DNA of 64,000 bases. Origin: Torymus aiolomorphi. Taxonomy: Eukaryota; Arthropoda; Insecta; Hymenoptera; Torymidae. Shown one piece after another: positions 22,986-33,438 of this stretch; within the stretch, counting starts at the first letter, position 1, and every line of letters starts with the position of its first letter. The stretch covers positions 91,025,128 through 91,089,127 of the forward strand of contig CM070875.1 in NCBI GenBank assembly GCA_036365515.1, given 5' to 3'. The translations under genes were made by a program, and so were the position numbers. Under the pieces are notes generated by a model. The model was not told the origin of the DNA, ran no database searches, and saw nothing but the letters and a program-made list of their open reading frames with translations.

Positions 22986-23314
22986 TCTTCAATTTTTACG
23001 TAGAAAACCAGTCCGGTAATCCATATTAGTGTGCCACGCATGCTCAAGTCTGGGGATGTAAAAAACTGTCGAAAAAAGTCCACTTTTGGAAAAAGTGGAA
23101 ATAGTGGACTTATTTCGACAGTTTTTTGCATCCCCAGACTTGAGCATGCGTGGCACACTAATATGGATTACCGGACTGGTTTTCTACGTAAAAATTGAAG
23201 ATTTTACACCTTGTCTCGTTTATGTGCTTCGCACGCTCAACTACTAGCAGCAATAAATTATGTTAAGAAAAAAGTATCAAAACAGTTAAGGTTCCGTGGA
23301 TTTCCTCATATTCG
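22872..23314. repeat. Near-perfect 0.44-kb palindrome (head-to-head family-R 5' ends)
   Basis: Arms 22872-23083 and 23104-23314 are nearly exact complements around a ~20-base spacer. Shared words include ctgtcgaaaaaagtccac, tctggggatg, acgcatgctcaagtc and gagcgtgcgaagcacataaa. Both arms contain the N-terminal coding words LCASHAQLLAAINY and VSKQL of family R, one on each strand. So this is two family-R 5' ends facing one another, from either an inverted duplication or two adjacent insertions, kept similar by recent origin or gene conversion. Confidence 0.85.
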
Positions 23315-23807
23315 CTTCTTAAAAGTGTTGGAAAGTCGATCAAATCATTTATTTTATGCGAAGGGTGATCATTTTTATTTAAAGGATTTATACATTTTAA
23401 TTTCCAAGTTGAATGTTTAAGTTGCTACAATAAACGAAAGAAATAACGAAACAAAGAGTTACCGTTGATTTAATCATCAAATACACGAAAGACACTATGA
23501 AATCCAAGTTTGATTGTATTGACATAAATTCGAAAAAATGTTGAAGAGGAATAAGATGAAAAGTCATTGCAATTATATACTTTCGACGTGACGATTCACA
23601 TACGGATAGAAAATTCCGATATGAAAGCCACTTATCGAAAGAAAAATTAATCATGTGGTGCCGCACGACGTCCCGCGCGCAGGAAAGCCGTTACGCTGCT
23701 CTTCGGCGATCTATTTCTCGAAGAAAACGTCCTGAGCAAGATATGAAAAAAAATCATTTTCTATGTAGAAAATGCTGAGGTTTCGATCTAAATGGTCAAA
23801 AAAAATA
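23315..23807 (+). pseudogene. Second family-R copy (plus strand), deleted remnant
   Basis: After the right palindrome arm the plus strand briefly continues with coding-like wording (RFRGFPHIRFLKVLESRSN) before it loses similarity. From ~23690 it has the family-R 3' region words tttctcgaagaaaac, tcattttctatgtagaaaatg and gtttcgatctaaatgg. The middle of the gene is missing. The 3' region continues at 26572 after the TTAA transposon. Confidence 0.5.
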
Positions 23808-23949
23808 TTAAGGGGGGGTCCTAGTGTAAAATTTCAAAAAAATCGATTTTCCAATTTTATCATAAATATGTTTGAAAACATGTCAAAAATGTGCTCTCAA
23901 AATTTTAGAGCAAAAACTGTAGTAGTTTTTAAGTTACAGCGGTTATAGT

Positions 23950-24697
23950 GCCGCAGTTGAACTCGCACAGCGAGTACTAATAAAATTTTATATAATAAAC
24001 CCTAAGCTTCTAAACCCACATACCCCATGCACTGCGAGTTACTAATAAACAGTGGAAATAATAAACCCTAAGCTCCTAAACCCACATACCCCACGCACAG
24101 CGAGTACTAATAAAATTTTATATAATAAACCCTAAGCTTCTAAACCCACATACCCCGTGCACAGCGAGTTACTAATAAACAGTGGAAATAATAAACCCTG
24201 AGCTCCTAAATCCACATACCCCACGAACAGCGTGTGACTAATAAAAAGTTTAAACAATAAACCCCAAGCTCCTAAACCAACATAACCCACGCACAGCGAG
24301 TACTAATAAAATTTTATATAATAAACCCCAAGCTCCTAAACCCACATACCCCACGCACAGCAAGTTGCTAATAAACAGTGGAAATAATAAACCCTAAGCT
24401 CCTAAACCCACATACCCCACGCACAGCGAGTTGCTAATAGACAGTGGACATAATAAACCCTAAGCTCCTAAACCCACATACCTCACGCACAGCGAGTTAC
24501 TAATAAACAGTGGAAATAATAAACCCTATGCTCCTAAACCCACATACCCCATGCACAGCGAGTTACTAATAATATTTTAACTCATAAACACTAAGCTCCT
24601 AAACCCACATATACCGTGCACAGCGAGTTACTAATTAAAAGTTTAAACAATAAACCCCAAGCTCCTAAACCCAAATACCCCACGCACAGCAAGTTGT
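23950..24697 (+). repeat. ~64-bp minisatellite, left (forward) array
   Basis: About twelve units of 60-68 bases, each with cccacataccccacgcacag, cgagttactaataa and ataaaccctaagctcctaaa. Two alternating variants are seen: one with aaaattttatataataa, one with acagtggaaataataa. A third variant has aaaagtttaaacaataa. Confidence 0.9.
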
Positions 24698-25513
24698 AAC
24701 TCGCTGTGCGTGGGGTATGTGGGTTTAGGAGCTTAGGGTTTATTATTTCCACTGTTTATTAGCAACTTGCTGTGCGTGGGGTATGTGGGTTTAGGAGCTT
24801 GGGGTTTATTATATAAAATTTTATTAGTACTCGCTGTGCGTGGGTTATGTTGGTTTAGGAGCTTGGGGTTTATTGTTTAAACTTTTTATTAGTCACACGC
24901 TGTTCGTGGGGTATGTGGATTAGGAGCTCAGGGTTTATTATTTCCACTGTTTATTAGTAACTTGCTGTGCACGGGGTATGTGGGTTTAGAAGCTTAGGGT
25001 TTATTATATAAAATTTTATTAGTACTCGCTGTGCGTGGGGTATGTGGGTTTAGGAGCTTAGGGTTTATTATGTCCACTGTCTATTAGCAACTCGCTGTGC
25101 GTGAGGTATGTGGGTTTAGGAGCTTAGGGTTTATTATTTCCACTGTTTATTAGCAACTTGCTGTGCGTGGGGTATGTGGGTTTAGGAGCTTGGGGTTTAT
25201 TATATAAAATTTTATTAGTACTCGCTGTGCGTGTGTTATGTTGGTTCAGGAGCTTGGGGTTTATTGTTTAAACTTTTTATTAGTCACACACTGTTCGTGG
25301 GGTATGTGGGTTTAGGAGCTCAGGGTTTATTATTTCCACTGTTTATTAGTAACTCGCTGTGCACGGGGTATGTGGGTTTAGAAGCTTAGGGTTTATTATA
25401 TAAAATTTTATTAGTACTCGCTGGCGTGGGGTATGTGGGTTTAGGAGCTTAGGGTTTATTATTTCCACTGTTTATTAGCAACTTGCTGTGCGTGGGGTAT
25501 GTGAGTTTAGGAG
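24698..25513 (-). repeat. ~64-bp minisatellite, right (inverted) array
   Basis: The same units in opposite orientation (ctgtgcgtggggtatgtggg, aggagcttagggtttatta). The order of variants is partly mirrored around the junction at ~24697, so the two arrays form a ~1.55-kb inverted repeat. The right array ends exactly where the transposase exon begins. Confidence 0.9.
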
Positions 25514-26002
25514 CGTGAACTCTACGGAGATCCAGAGTATGAGAAGGAGTTGGAGCACGATCCTCCTCTACACAAAGATGTTGCCGAGAAAATATGGCCA
25601 ATCTACGAAGAACTTAGTAGAGACGATCTACTGCAGCGCTGCTTGGGAGGCTACACCCAGAATGCGAACGAAAGTCTGAACGCGCTGATTTGGAAGTTTG
25701 CCCCAAAACACCTTCATTCTGGTTTTGAAACAGTTGAAATTGCATCCAACTTGGCTGGATATATTTTCAATGAAGGCTATTTAGGCATTTTATGGATAAT
25801 GCAACACTTGGGCATCGAAATTGGCGAGCGAAGCTTCGAGTACGCGATGTATGTGAACAAGCGCCGAGACAAGAAAAAGGAGAAACGTCGCTCTGAATCT
25901 ACCCACGATGCTCGAAAAGCACGTAAAGAGGCTCTTTTAGAGGAGGAAGATGGAGAAGAAAGCCCAGATGACATGCTGTATGGTTCAGGAATAGCTGATT
26001 AA
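25514..26002 (+). pseudogene. Transposase C-terminal exon (Mutator-like/Kolobok type)
   Basis: Open frame of about 160 codons beginning without a start codon at the array edge (ELYGDPEYEKELEHD) and ending at TAA 26000-26002. The family word is CLGGYTQNANESLNALIWKF, followed by APKHLHSGFETVEIASNLAG, then a Lys/Arg/Glu-rich tail (KRRDKKKEKRRSE) and an acidic end. This is the C-terminal part of a DNA transposase. The N-terminal DNA-binding and catalytic parts are absent, replaced by the minisatellite. The frame is undamaged, which suggests the loss is recent. The short 3' part to 26567 holds only non-coding sequence and an A-run. Confidence 0.7.
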
Positions 26003-26571
26003 GCTGTAAGTATAAAAGATTGTATGAATTTTGCTTTCATAAACTTTAAACGCGATTTTCTCAAAACCACGTTTTCCACCATTGCCCACATTATAACTTT
26101 CGAAATAATTAAGATATCAGTGTGAAATTTGGTGAAGTCTTTATTTATATAATTTAACACAAAGTGAACCTATAATAGGAAAAAATTTTTTGTTTAAAAC
26201 CACTTTTTAATAACAAATAGGCTAAAAAAAAGGTCGATTTTTTAAAAAACTTCATAATTTTTTCAAAAAAATTTTTTTTTCACTTTTTATAGGTTCACTT
26301 GGTATAAAACAACATACCAAAGAATATCCTATTTGGATTTTTGTTTCAGATTAGCAGAAAAGTTGTGACAATGTGGGCAAAATTAAAAACACCTTCAGCG
26401 CGAGCGCCTGCACAGCTGCCATTTTGAATGAAAAAAAAAAAAAAAAAAATATTTTTGTACTCTTAAAGTGTTCTTTTACCTACCCTGAAAATTGTATGGT
26501 TGTCAAATAAAAATAACTAATGAAAAAAAATTATTGAAAATTTGCTGTTTTACACTAGGACCCTCCCTTAA

Positions 26572-26790
26572 AAATATACTTTTTGAGATATAAGACGTTT
26601 TGTACTTTTTAAAGGTGAAAGTGGAAAATTTCGGAAAAACTGCCTACACCATTGGAAAGCTGAGGAAAAAATACGTAGAAAACGCTTATGAACCAATTTT
26701 TTTAGTTACATTTTAGTATTATAAACTTGGCGCTCGCGCGCGGCGCTGGGGCACTTGACATGAAACGCCCCATATACTAGAAAATGGACA
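26572..26790 (+). mobile_element. Family-R 3' region, continuation after the TTAA transposon
   Basis: tactttttgagatataagac, ggaaaatttcgg, tacaccattggaaagctgag, gcgctcgcgcgc and gaaacgcc match 60700-60925 in order. With 23690-23807 it forms one interrupted repeat. Confidence 0.8.
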
Positions 26791-27480
26791 TGACATTCGC
26801 TATGCGCTATGCGCCAATGCGCACGTATTGTATACCTGCTTTTGTTTTGTAATAGCAATTTATTATTTTTAAGGTTAGAACCTTTTTCTTACATCGGAAA
26901 TTCCAGAAAGAGCACACAAATACGAACAGGCATACTACTAGAGACAAGTACCTTATGTGTGAAATTTCACAAAGAAAATATAATTTGAAGTAAAGGTTAT
27001 TTAGGAATTTTAAAAGATTTTGACGATAATATTACAATCAATTATTTTATGTATTTTTCACACATAATTTAAAAAAAATCATACCTATTATTTTATTCAT
27101 ATTTTATACATAATTTAAAAATTAATACTTTTTAATCTTCATAAATGAATTTAATTATAATTATGTCATAAATTGTTTGCAAAAATTATAAATTTTGTTA
27201 TTAAAAATTCATTAAAGGAATAAGCAAATTAAGTTTGAGGAAGCCATGGGCCAATGAATTGGCAGCGGTTTTTTTGTTTGTCGGATAATGTTTCTTAGAA
27301 AAATATGGTAATATGCAATTAAATGCATCATAAGAGAATAGCAAGCATTGTTAAATGTAGCTTACTCTTATATGTTCATGACACGGGTTATAATATGAAG
27401 GAGCAGTGGCATTTTATATCGCTAATTTACAACTGATACTGGTGCTACTGCGTCTTTAGTATTTGACAGTTCTAGTAAAA
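26791..27480. other. AT-rich spacer, no gene seen
   Basis: AT-rich sequence with short open frames only. Nothing recognised on either strand. Confidence 0.4.
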
Positions 27481-27671
27481 ATTGGTTAGTATAAGCTAGC
27501 AAATCATGATTTAGAAATTTGAAAAGATTGGACATCAGACGAACTATATTATATACGCTAATTTATTTCAGCCTGGTGTTAGGCTTGAATAAACTAGCGT
27601 ATAGAATATCGTTCGTCTGATGTCCAATGAAATCCTTTCAATTTCCTGAATCATACTTCTACCAACAATTA
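27481..27671. mobile_element. Hairpin element (~190 bp)
   Basis: Imperfect palindrome centred near 27577: ttggacatcagacgaac pairs with gttcgtctgatgtccaa, and tacgctaatttatttcagcc pairs with ggcttgaataaactagcgta. No coding region. Typical of a small foldback MITE. Confidence 0.75.
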
Positions 27672-27711
27672 CAAATACATCTTACAAATTATAAAGAATT
27701 TTATAGACTGT

Positions 27712-28250
27712 AATTAAATTTCCAGTTCCAAAGTAGATGCAAATGGTTCTACTGCCCAAGGATTGTAAACAATAACAACAAATTATGTCCAACGTTTCAG
27801 GTGATTTATACTCACCCCTTCTCAGGGTACTAAAAATGTGTAAATCTTGCGGATGACTGTTTACATGATAAAAATATCAATCGGATAAATGACATTTTGT
27901 TAAGAAATAATTACCCTTCTGAATTTTATTAAAAAGCATATTGAGAAACTGTTAGTACATATTAGAAATAACAATAGTAAGAATAATAACAAAAATATAA
28001 ATTTTAATAGTATTATAGTTTTTCCCTTTGTAAAATATATTAATCCTTTGTTGAAAAATATTTGTAATAAAAATAATTTAGTTTTAATTAATTTTATTTC
28101 TAACAAAGGAGGGGGGTCTCTAAGGCCGGATTTTGGCCCAAATTTATTTTCGCCCAAAAAATCTGAAAACATTATTTTTTGTGTCAACTAACAATATTGA
28201 GTTGATTCCACCCTAAACGGATCGGTTCCCTTACCCCCCCCCCCGGCCCC
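27712..28250 (-). mobile_element. Penelope-like element terminal fragment (minus)
   Basis: The minus strand carries ccctgagaaggggtgagtat, tcacctgaaacgttggac and gcagtagaaccatttgcatc, the same order as at 41105-41215 on the plus strand. Near 28145-28235 it also matches the start of the right-hand fragment at 40220-40310 (gaatcaactcaatattgtta). The ctgagaa...gaaacg core around a ggtga/tcacc stem resembles the hammerhead ribozyme that Penelope elements carry in their terminal repeats, but one core base is missing. No protein-coding part here. Confidence 0.6.
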
Positions 28251-28423
28251 CCCTCACATTGGACGCTATATTGGATCCGCCATTTTGAGTTTCATAATTC
28301 TGACTTCAGATTCGTAATCAGCGACTAAAAAAATCCTTAACATGTATGATTCATGGAAAATGAATGTCCCTCCAATGTTAACTCTTCAAAGATTCTTTTA
28401 ATATGTGGTGGTCTCGTCTTCAT
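28251..28423. other. Short unassigned segment
   Basis: Sequence between the Penelope fragment and the TTAA MITE; contains tggatccgccattttgagtt. Not recognised. Confidence 0.3.
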
Positions 28424-28427
28424 TTAA

Positions 28428-28808
28428 CCCTTTGCGACGCACATTTTTTAAAACGATATTTTTTGGCCAAAATTGTTACTAGGTTTGTAGATTTTCAAAT
28501 TTTGATTTCAGATTCATAATTAGCGACCCCAAAAACCCCCTAGAAATACATTTTGATGATTCTAAGTATAACAGCAATTGGAAAGCCGATTTTTTTATAA
28601 AAAAATTGCCATTTTCTTGCCCTTCTTGTTTATTATAAGAAAAAGGCAATACAAAAGTATAATTTTGTATTGGTATATCTTCATTGACATCTCAGACAGC
28701 TAAAAAGGCAAAAAAACCCATGTAAAACTTTAATTTTAAGCGCTATATACACAAAATCCCGATTTAGGTTAGGTAGTAAGTATATACTTACTACCGCACC
28801 GTAAAGGG
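28428..28808. mobile_element. TTAA-flanked MITE (piggyBac-like ends), 381 bp
   Basis: Left end ccctttgcgacgcac and right end ccgcaccgtaaaggg are inverted copies with mismatches, and TTAA flanks both (28424-28427 and 28809-28812). CCCTTTG-type ends with TTAA targets are known for piggyBac-related MITEs. No coding region. Confidence 0.65.
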
Positions 28809-28827
28809 TTAAGAAGGGGGAGGGGGG

Positions 28828-30145
28828 TGTCACGTTCGCGTGTCGCTAATTCAGAATTCTATTTTAATTATAAAATAAAGATAACGAAAAGAGCTAACGC
28901 GTGAAAAATGTGACTGTCTCGTTCAGCGTCGAGCGGTTTGCACTGACGAGATTTGATTAGCGTGGCAAGTAGGCGTCAAGAGGGTGGTTTATTCTCGAAC
29001 GACTCGAGAGTCGTTTTAGCGGAAATATTAGAATAAATAAAAAGCTTACCTTTTGGTTGTTCCATGAAATTTGCTGGAACGTATTTCCTGTTACTTCCTT
29101 CCTTCTGTCTGGTTTTATAAGTATATATATTTGACAAAATAGGATGTTGGAATCACAGGGCTCGAAAGAATACTAGTAGATGTGATAGCTAACGATTCTT
29201 TTATTTAAACACTTAAAGTTAATATAATCGCGAGATTTTAAGTCGAAGGCTACTAAAGGTACTGCACTTGAGCAGAGCAAAAACTAGACTGACGGTCCCT
29301 TGAGGTGAGGGAGTCAGGTACAAAATATGTAGATGAACCCGAGGTGCAGCTGGCACCTTTACAATCGAAGTTATGATTCAAAACGGACAACCGAGCTGCA
29401 CTTGAGTTGACTATACCCGTCACGTTTAGTCTACTCATAGCAAGCGTCCTTTATTTAAGATAATTTATCGAATTATTTACCTAGCGGGAGTCGCGTATCG
29501 CAGATTATTGTTCCGTCGGTAGACCTTTTACGAGGGATCTCGGGCCTGAGCTGAATCGCGTATCGCGGACTATCTTGGGCTGTAGAGCATAGAGGAGCAT
29601 TTTGTAAGCCCTTTCATACTAAATATTACAAAAGAGAGAACACCTGTGTTTACCCTTCAATAGAGTCATACGCATCACGCGACAGCGCGTGGTGGGAAAA
29701 ACCTGAAAAATATACTTCAAAAATACGTCTCTATTAAATAGTATGCGCAACTGTGTAAATAATATCGGTAAAAAGCAATTAATCGAGCCATCATTCGGTG
29801 ATCGGATGATGTCTCGATTGCGAACAATATTTAATTAAGCGCGAGTATTTCTAGAAGAATTCAAAAGAATAAGACACGTGTGTTTACCCTATGAGAGATC
29901 TATACGCATCGCGCGACAGCGCGTGCCAAAAAAATTGATTTTGAACGTCTCCATCAGACAGTATACACAACTGTGTAAACAATCAATTAATTAAAACTAG
30001 TAGATTGAAGCATCATCCGACTATCGGATGACGTCGTAATTGCGAGCAACATTTAAGTATACTTTTATTTAAGAATTCTCGAAATCAAAAAGAATATGAC
30101 CAAAAGAGAAAAAAAATAAAGGAAAAGTTTTAATTTGACGTCACA
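28828..30145 (-). repeat. LTR (3' LTR of the env-carrying element)
   Basis: 1318 bases, TG...CA ends (tgtcacgttcgcgtgtcgc ... taatttgacgtcaca). Repeats at 38925-40219 almost throughout, with scattered substitutions. GGGG at 28824-28827 matches GGGG at 40220-40223 as a 4-bp duplication. Its inner edge shows a minus-strand aggaagg purine run that may be a polypurine tract. A 61-codon open frame inside it is accidental. Confidence 0.9.
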
Positions 30146-30240
30146 CCTTCCTGATTAAAAAGGTTCATCGTCCTCGATGAATTTAAGGTCGTATTTTGAT
30201 GGATTTCAAGAAATCTTTCACAATATAAATGTATTTATAA

Positions 30241-31055
30241 CTAAACTAGCTTATCTCTAAAGGGGTCACGTGGGTTATAGGTACGGATATAATAGAAAAG
30301 TGAAAAACGAGATATACAATGGTTAGGTGTAGCGGCGGATATGGTGTTTGCGTCTGGCTGATTGGTGAGAAGTACAGAGTTGGTCAGTCGGACCATGTCT
30401 TCGGGGTCGAAGAAATGGCTCAACCCTCGGTAGATGCTGGTCGGCAGAAGTACTTTCATAGGCTCGACATGGAAGATGAGCTGTTCCTTTGGAAGCTCAT
30501 AACAGCATTGATAGTAATAGCTGCACTGAGTTGCTCCATAATTTAATATCCTAAGGTGAGGTCTTTGACAACGACAGTCCACTAGGGCTGGTAAACATCT
30601 AACGAATTCCAGGACCCTTTGTTTTTTGGATAGAGCATCTGCAATGGTTACAACAGAATAATTACGAAAGACTAGAAATGTTGAAGACAGTGGCTACAGG
30701 AGGATAGAGAACTTATACGGAAGAGAGCGATTTTGGAAGGAAGGGGAGAAAATCGATAGTTCTTTTAGTGTTTAGCATTTTTCTTCTTCTTCTTTCTTAT
30801 TTTCTTATTTTCAATCATTTTCAGGATCAACTTTTCTGGGTTCATGAGAGAATAGTGCTCGCTTAGAGTATTCATCTTGTTCGATTCCAGGGTGTCAAGT
30901 AATTGGTTGTCCCCGTCTGGTGTTATGGACTTTAATCCTATCTCAGTACGTAAAATAACGTTGGGGAGGTTGAGTCCACGGTTTATAACAGTTGTTACAT
31001 ATAGCTGTTGATTCGAAATTGGTGGGCCAACGAAGATGACATGGTACCCTAGCAT
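30241..31055 (-). pseudogene. Unassigned minus-strand coding remnant next to the 3' LTR
   Basis: Two open pieces: 30765-31055 (PPISNQQLYVTTVINRGLNL, then a Lys-rich end) and 30241-30582 (113 codons, Cys-rich start MDCRCQRPHLRILNYG, with CSYYYQCCYELPKEQ). They follow the decayed third env-like unit in the same orientation. I do not recognise them. They may be the tail of that unit or a separate accessory frame. Confidence 0.35.
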
Positions 31056-31627
31056 ACATGAATCCTAGTTGCCTGAGGAAAATAGGTTGATCGTCTGTTA
31101 GATTGGGGTTCATCTGGAAGAAGATTTGAAGAAAGAATTAGCTTTCGATATTCTTTTGCTGGATATCTTGAGTATCGAGGTTAAATCTTATGGAACTTAG
31201 TGCAGGGGGTGTGGAATTGAAGGGTCGATTCTGAGAGAATTGAAAGGTTATAAGAAGGGGGCAGGAAACTTTTTCGGGAGGAAGTGGATATGAGTAAGTT
31301 GGTTCGTCCGGTATCATCCGTAGAGTAGTCTGCAATTTTTCTGGTTCAGTATTTGAATCTGTGTGTGTTGAGTATTATTGGGAACTTCAACACTGTCCAT
31401 GACTGGATACGTTACGGAGTCGTGAAACAGGGTCATTTGGCGTTTGTAAACAAAAAGGATGATTATAGCTGCTACAGTCAGACTAATTATTATAGATAGT
31501 GGCCATATGCAGTACAATATCATGATGAGTTGGTAAGATGGTCAAGTTGGGGCGAGTGTCTTCGATGTTCCTTCGTACTTTCATTGGTATGTGTATTATC
31601 TGCATCAAATTAACAAGGGCAGACAGG

Positions 31628-31679
<52 letters not shown>

Positions 31680-33000
31680 CTGCAACGATCGTTCCGGGAC
31701 GTTTACACTGTACATCGCTGTTATTTCCGGGACGCGCTGTTTTTTCCGGGACGTCCTGGAAATTTTTCTGTACGTAAGCGTTATTTCTGGGACGCGTCTA
31801 GAGTCAATAACCCCAGGGATATTATTTCTTTAGTCACGCGCTTATATAGGGAACTCTGAAGAGATAAACTATAGGACCCTGTAGATTACCAGAAATAACG
31901 TGTATAGGTCTTTATATATATATATATCCCATCCTTCTGTTGTTGTTTCTTGCTTTTAATATTGCATAACCACTGGAACTTTTGCAGTTCCTAGCTAACT
32001 TCAGCATACCGATCCTTACGATTTTGATACTTACAAAAAGAATTGGGGTGGCATTTGATCAATAAGTCGTCTGACGTAGATGTTGAATATATCCATTCTT
32101 CACTTTCTTGAAGGTAGGTCCATTTAGTTGTATTGTAAGGTTTATTTTTGATGTTGCAGAATGTTAGATTAAATCGGTTGAATCCATAAGAGGCTAAATA
32201 TCACAGGAGATTGATATGAGAATTGCTGGTGGCAAGCAATACCTTCTTCGAGGGCCTTTCATGCAATCTTGAAGGTCTTCGTGTGAAAGAGAGGTATGAT
32301 TGTGCTGACCTTGGACGAGAAGTATATATTCTTTAGCTGGCTTGATGAATGCTGAGGTTAGATTTCCTTGTGATACTGAGATTTCAGATTGTGTACATTC
32401 TATGCAAATGGTTGAAGTTAATTGAGTTCAAAGGAAAATTAAAGTTGATGGTAATTTTCGTATCCTTTCTGCCTGTAGTGGTGGAGATGAGAAGCCTGAT
32501 TTTTTTTAAGTTGTTGATTCTATAGTCGGGATTTTGGTGTCAATATATTGATGGTTAATGTTGTTTACAGCGTTTTCTAGCATTCTGGCATCGAGGAGGT
32601 AAAGACTGGTGTATCTCTCGAGGGCACTTTGGATTATCTATTTGGTATTCTCGTAGGCGTGTGTATGGATCTTTATGAGTTCTTCAGTCTATATGGTCGA
32701 GGTTTGAATGGCCTTAAATCGTTATTTCCTGGTACGTGGGCTTCATATGTGGCAGCTTCGAAGTGAGTTGAGACTTCCTTATGTACATTTTGCAGCTAGT
32801 TTTCTCTGTTATAGGTTGCTAGAAAATCCACAGAAGATACTGAGATGGCTTGGTTTATCTCACTGTTAGTAGATTCTCGTAATAAGTAATCTATAGATTT
32901 TAATTGTTTTCCGATTTTGTCTAATTTTTACGTTCTTCATTGCTAACACTACTGCTACGATAATAATTTCTACAGGAACGTACATCTTTCGGAAAAGCCC
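31056..33000 (-). pseudogene. env-like unit 3, strongly decayed
   Basis: Third env-like unit in the row. The clearest part is the membrane anchor and tail at 31314-31523 (LYCIWPLSIIISLTVAAIII then VYKRQMTLF), placed as in unit 2. Upstream, minus-strand fragments in several frames read like extracellular env parts (KEYILLVQGQHNHTSLS; NPTKWTYLQ-like wording with a Cys-rich CHPNSFCKY), separated by stops. A (TA)n tract at 31630-31676 and a GC-richer block with repeated ccgggacg (31690-31800) lie inside it. Assignment rests on order, orientation and the anchor, so it is weaker than for units 1 and 2. Confidence 0.45.
31629..31677. repeat. (TA)n microsatellite
   Basis: About 24 uninterrupted ta repeats. 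Confidence 0.95.
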
Positions 33001-33136
33001 AATATCTACATAAGTTACTTATTACTATTACAATATTATTCGCGTATGCATATCGCTTAATATAAGGACAACCGTAAATGAATGCAGATGGCATTCGTTG
33101 ACATTTGTTAAAATTTAAATTGATACGTATATATCT

Positions 33137-33434
33137 CCTTTTTTTTCTTTTATTAAATTAGTTTGTTAGTTAATTAATTCGTAGTAATTATTAGTTATTA
33201 AGAACCATCACCTAAGCGTTAGTTATTTTCCCATTAGTAGTTTATGAAGATTCATTAATATAATTAGTTTTTGGTTCAGAGTATCGACTCTGAACCAAAA
33301 ACTAATAATATTAATGAATCTTCATAAACTACTAATGGGAAAATAACTAACGCTTAGGTGATGATTCTTAATAACTAATAATTACTACGAATTAAGTAAC
33401 TAACAAACTAATTTAATAAAAGAAAAAAAAAAGG
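33137..33434. mobile_element. Perfect-looking 0.3-kb hairpin element
   Basis: Arms of ~145 bases, nearly exact, with turn tcagagtatcgactctga centred at 33284. Outer ends are cctttttttt and aaaaaaaaaagg. It sits three to five bases past the stop of env-like unit 2. Near-identity of arms suggests recent insertion or continuing homogenisation. Confidence 0.85.
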
Positions 33435-33438
33435 AAAT

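Larger units (their letters stand above)
23812..26567 (+). mobile_element. TTAA-flanked DNA transposon (Kolobok-like), 2756 bp
   Basis: Termini gggggggtcctagtgtaaaa (23812 on) and ttttacactaggaccctccc (to 26567) are inverted copies with one mismatch, and TTAA flanks both ends (23808-23811, 26568-26571). The uninterrupted host sequence at ~60700 shows a single ...aatattaaaaat, confirming insertion at TTAA. The interior is mostly an inverted minisatellite array plus one transposase exon, so this copy is non-autonomous. TTAA target and the exon's similarity to 'Mutator-like transposase domain' proteins as I recall them suggest the Kolobok superfamily. Confidence 0.8.

Noticed and set aside
23211..23420. 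69-codon plus-strand frame as a separate gene
   Set aside because: Its N-terminal half is the family-R N-terminus in the palindrome arm; the rest loses similarity, so it is part of a remnant.
24000..25500. Possible telomere-type or CRISPR-type array
   Set aside because: Units are contiguous ~64-bp minisatellite repeats without constant unique spacers, in a eukaryotic transposon; no simple telomere repeat is present.
29253..29438. 61-codon minus-strand open frame
   Set aside because: Lies wholly inside an LTR; no domain, and the other LTR does not support conservation.
31538..31833. Two ~80-codon plus-strand frames with Ile-Tyr repeats
   Set aside because: Translation of the (TA)n tract.
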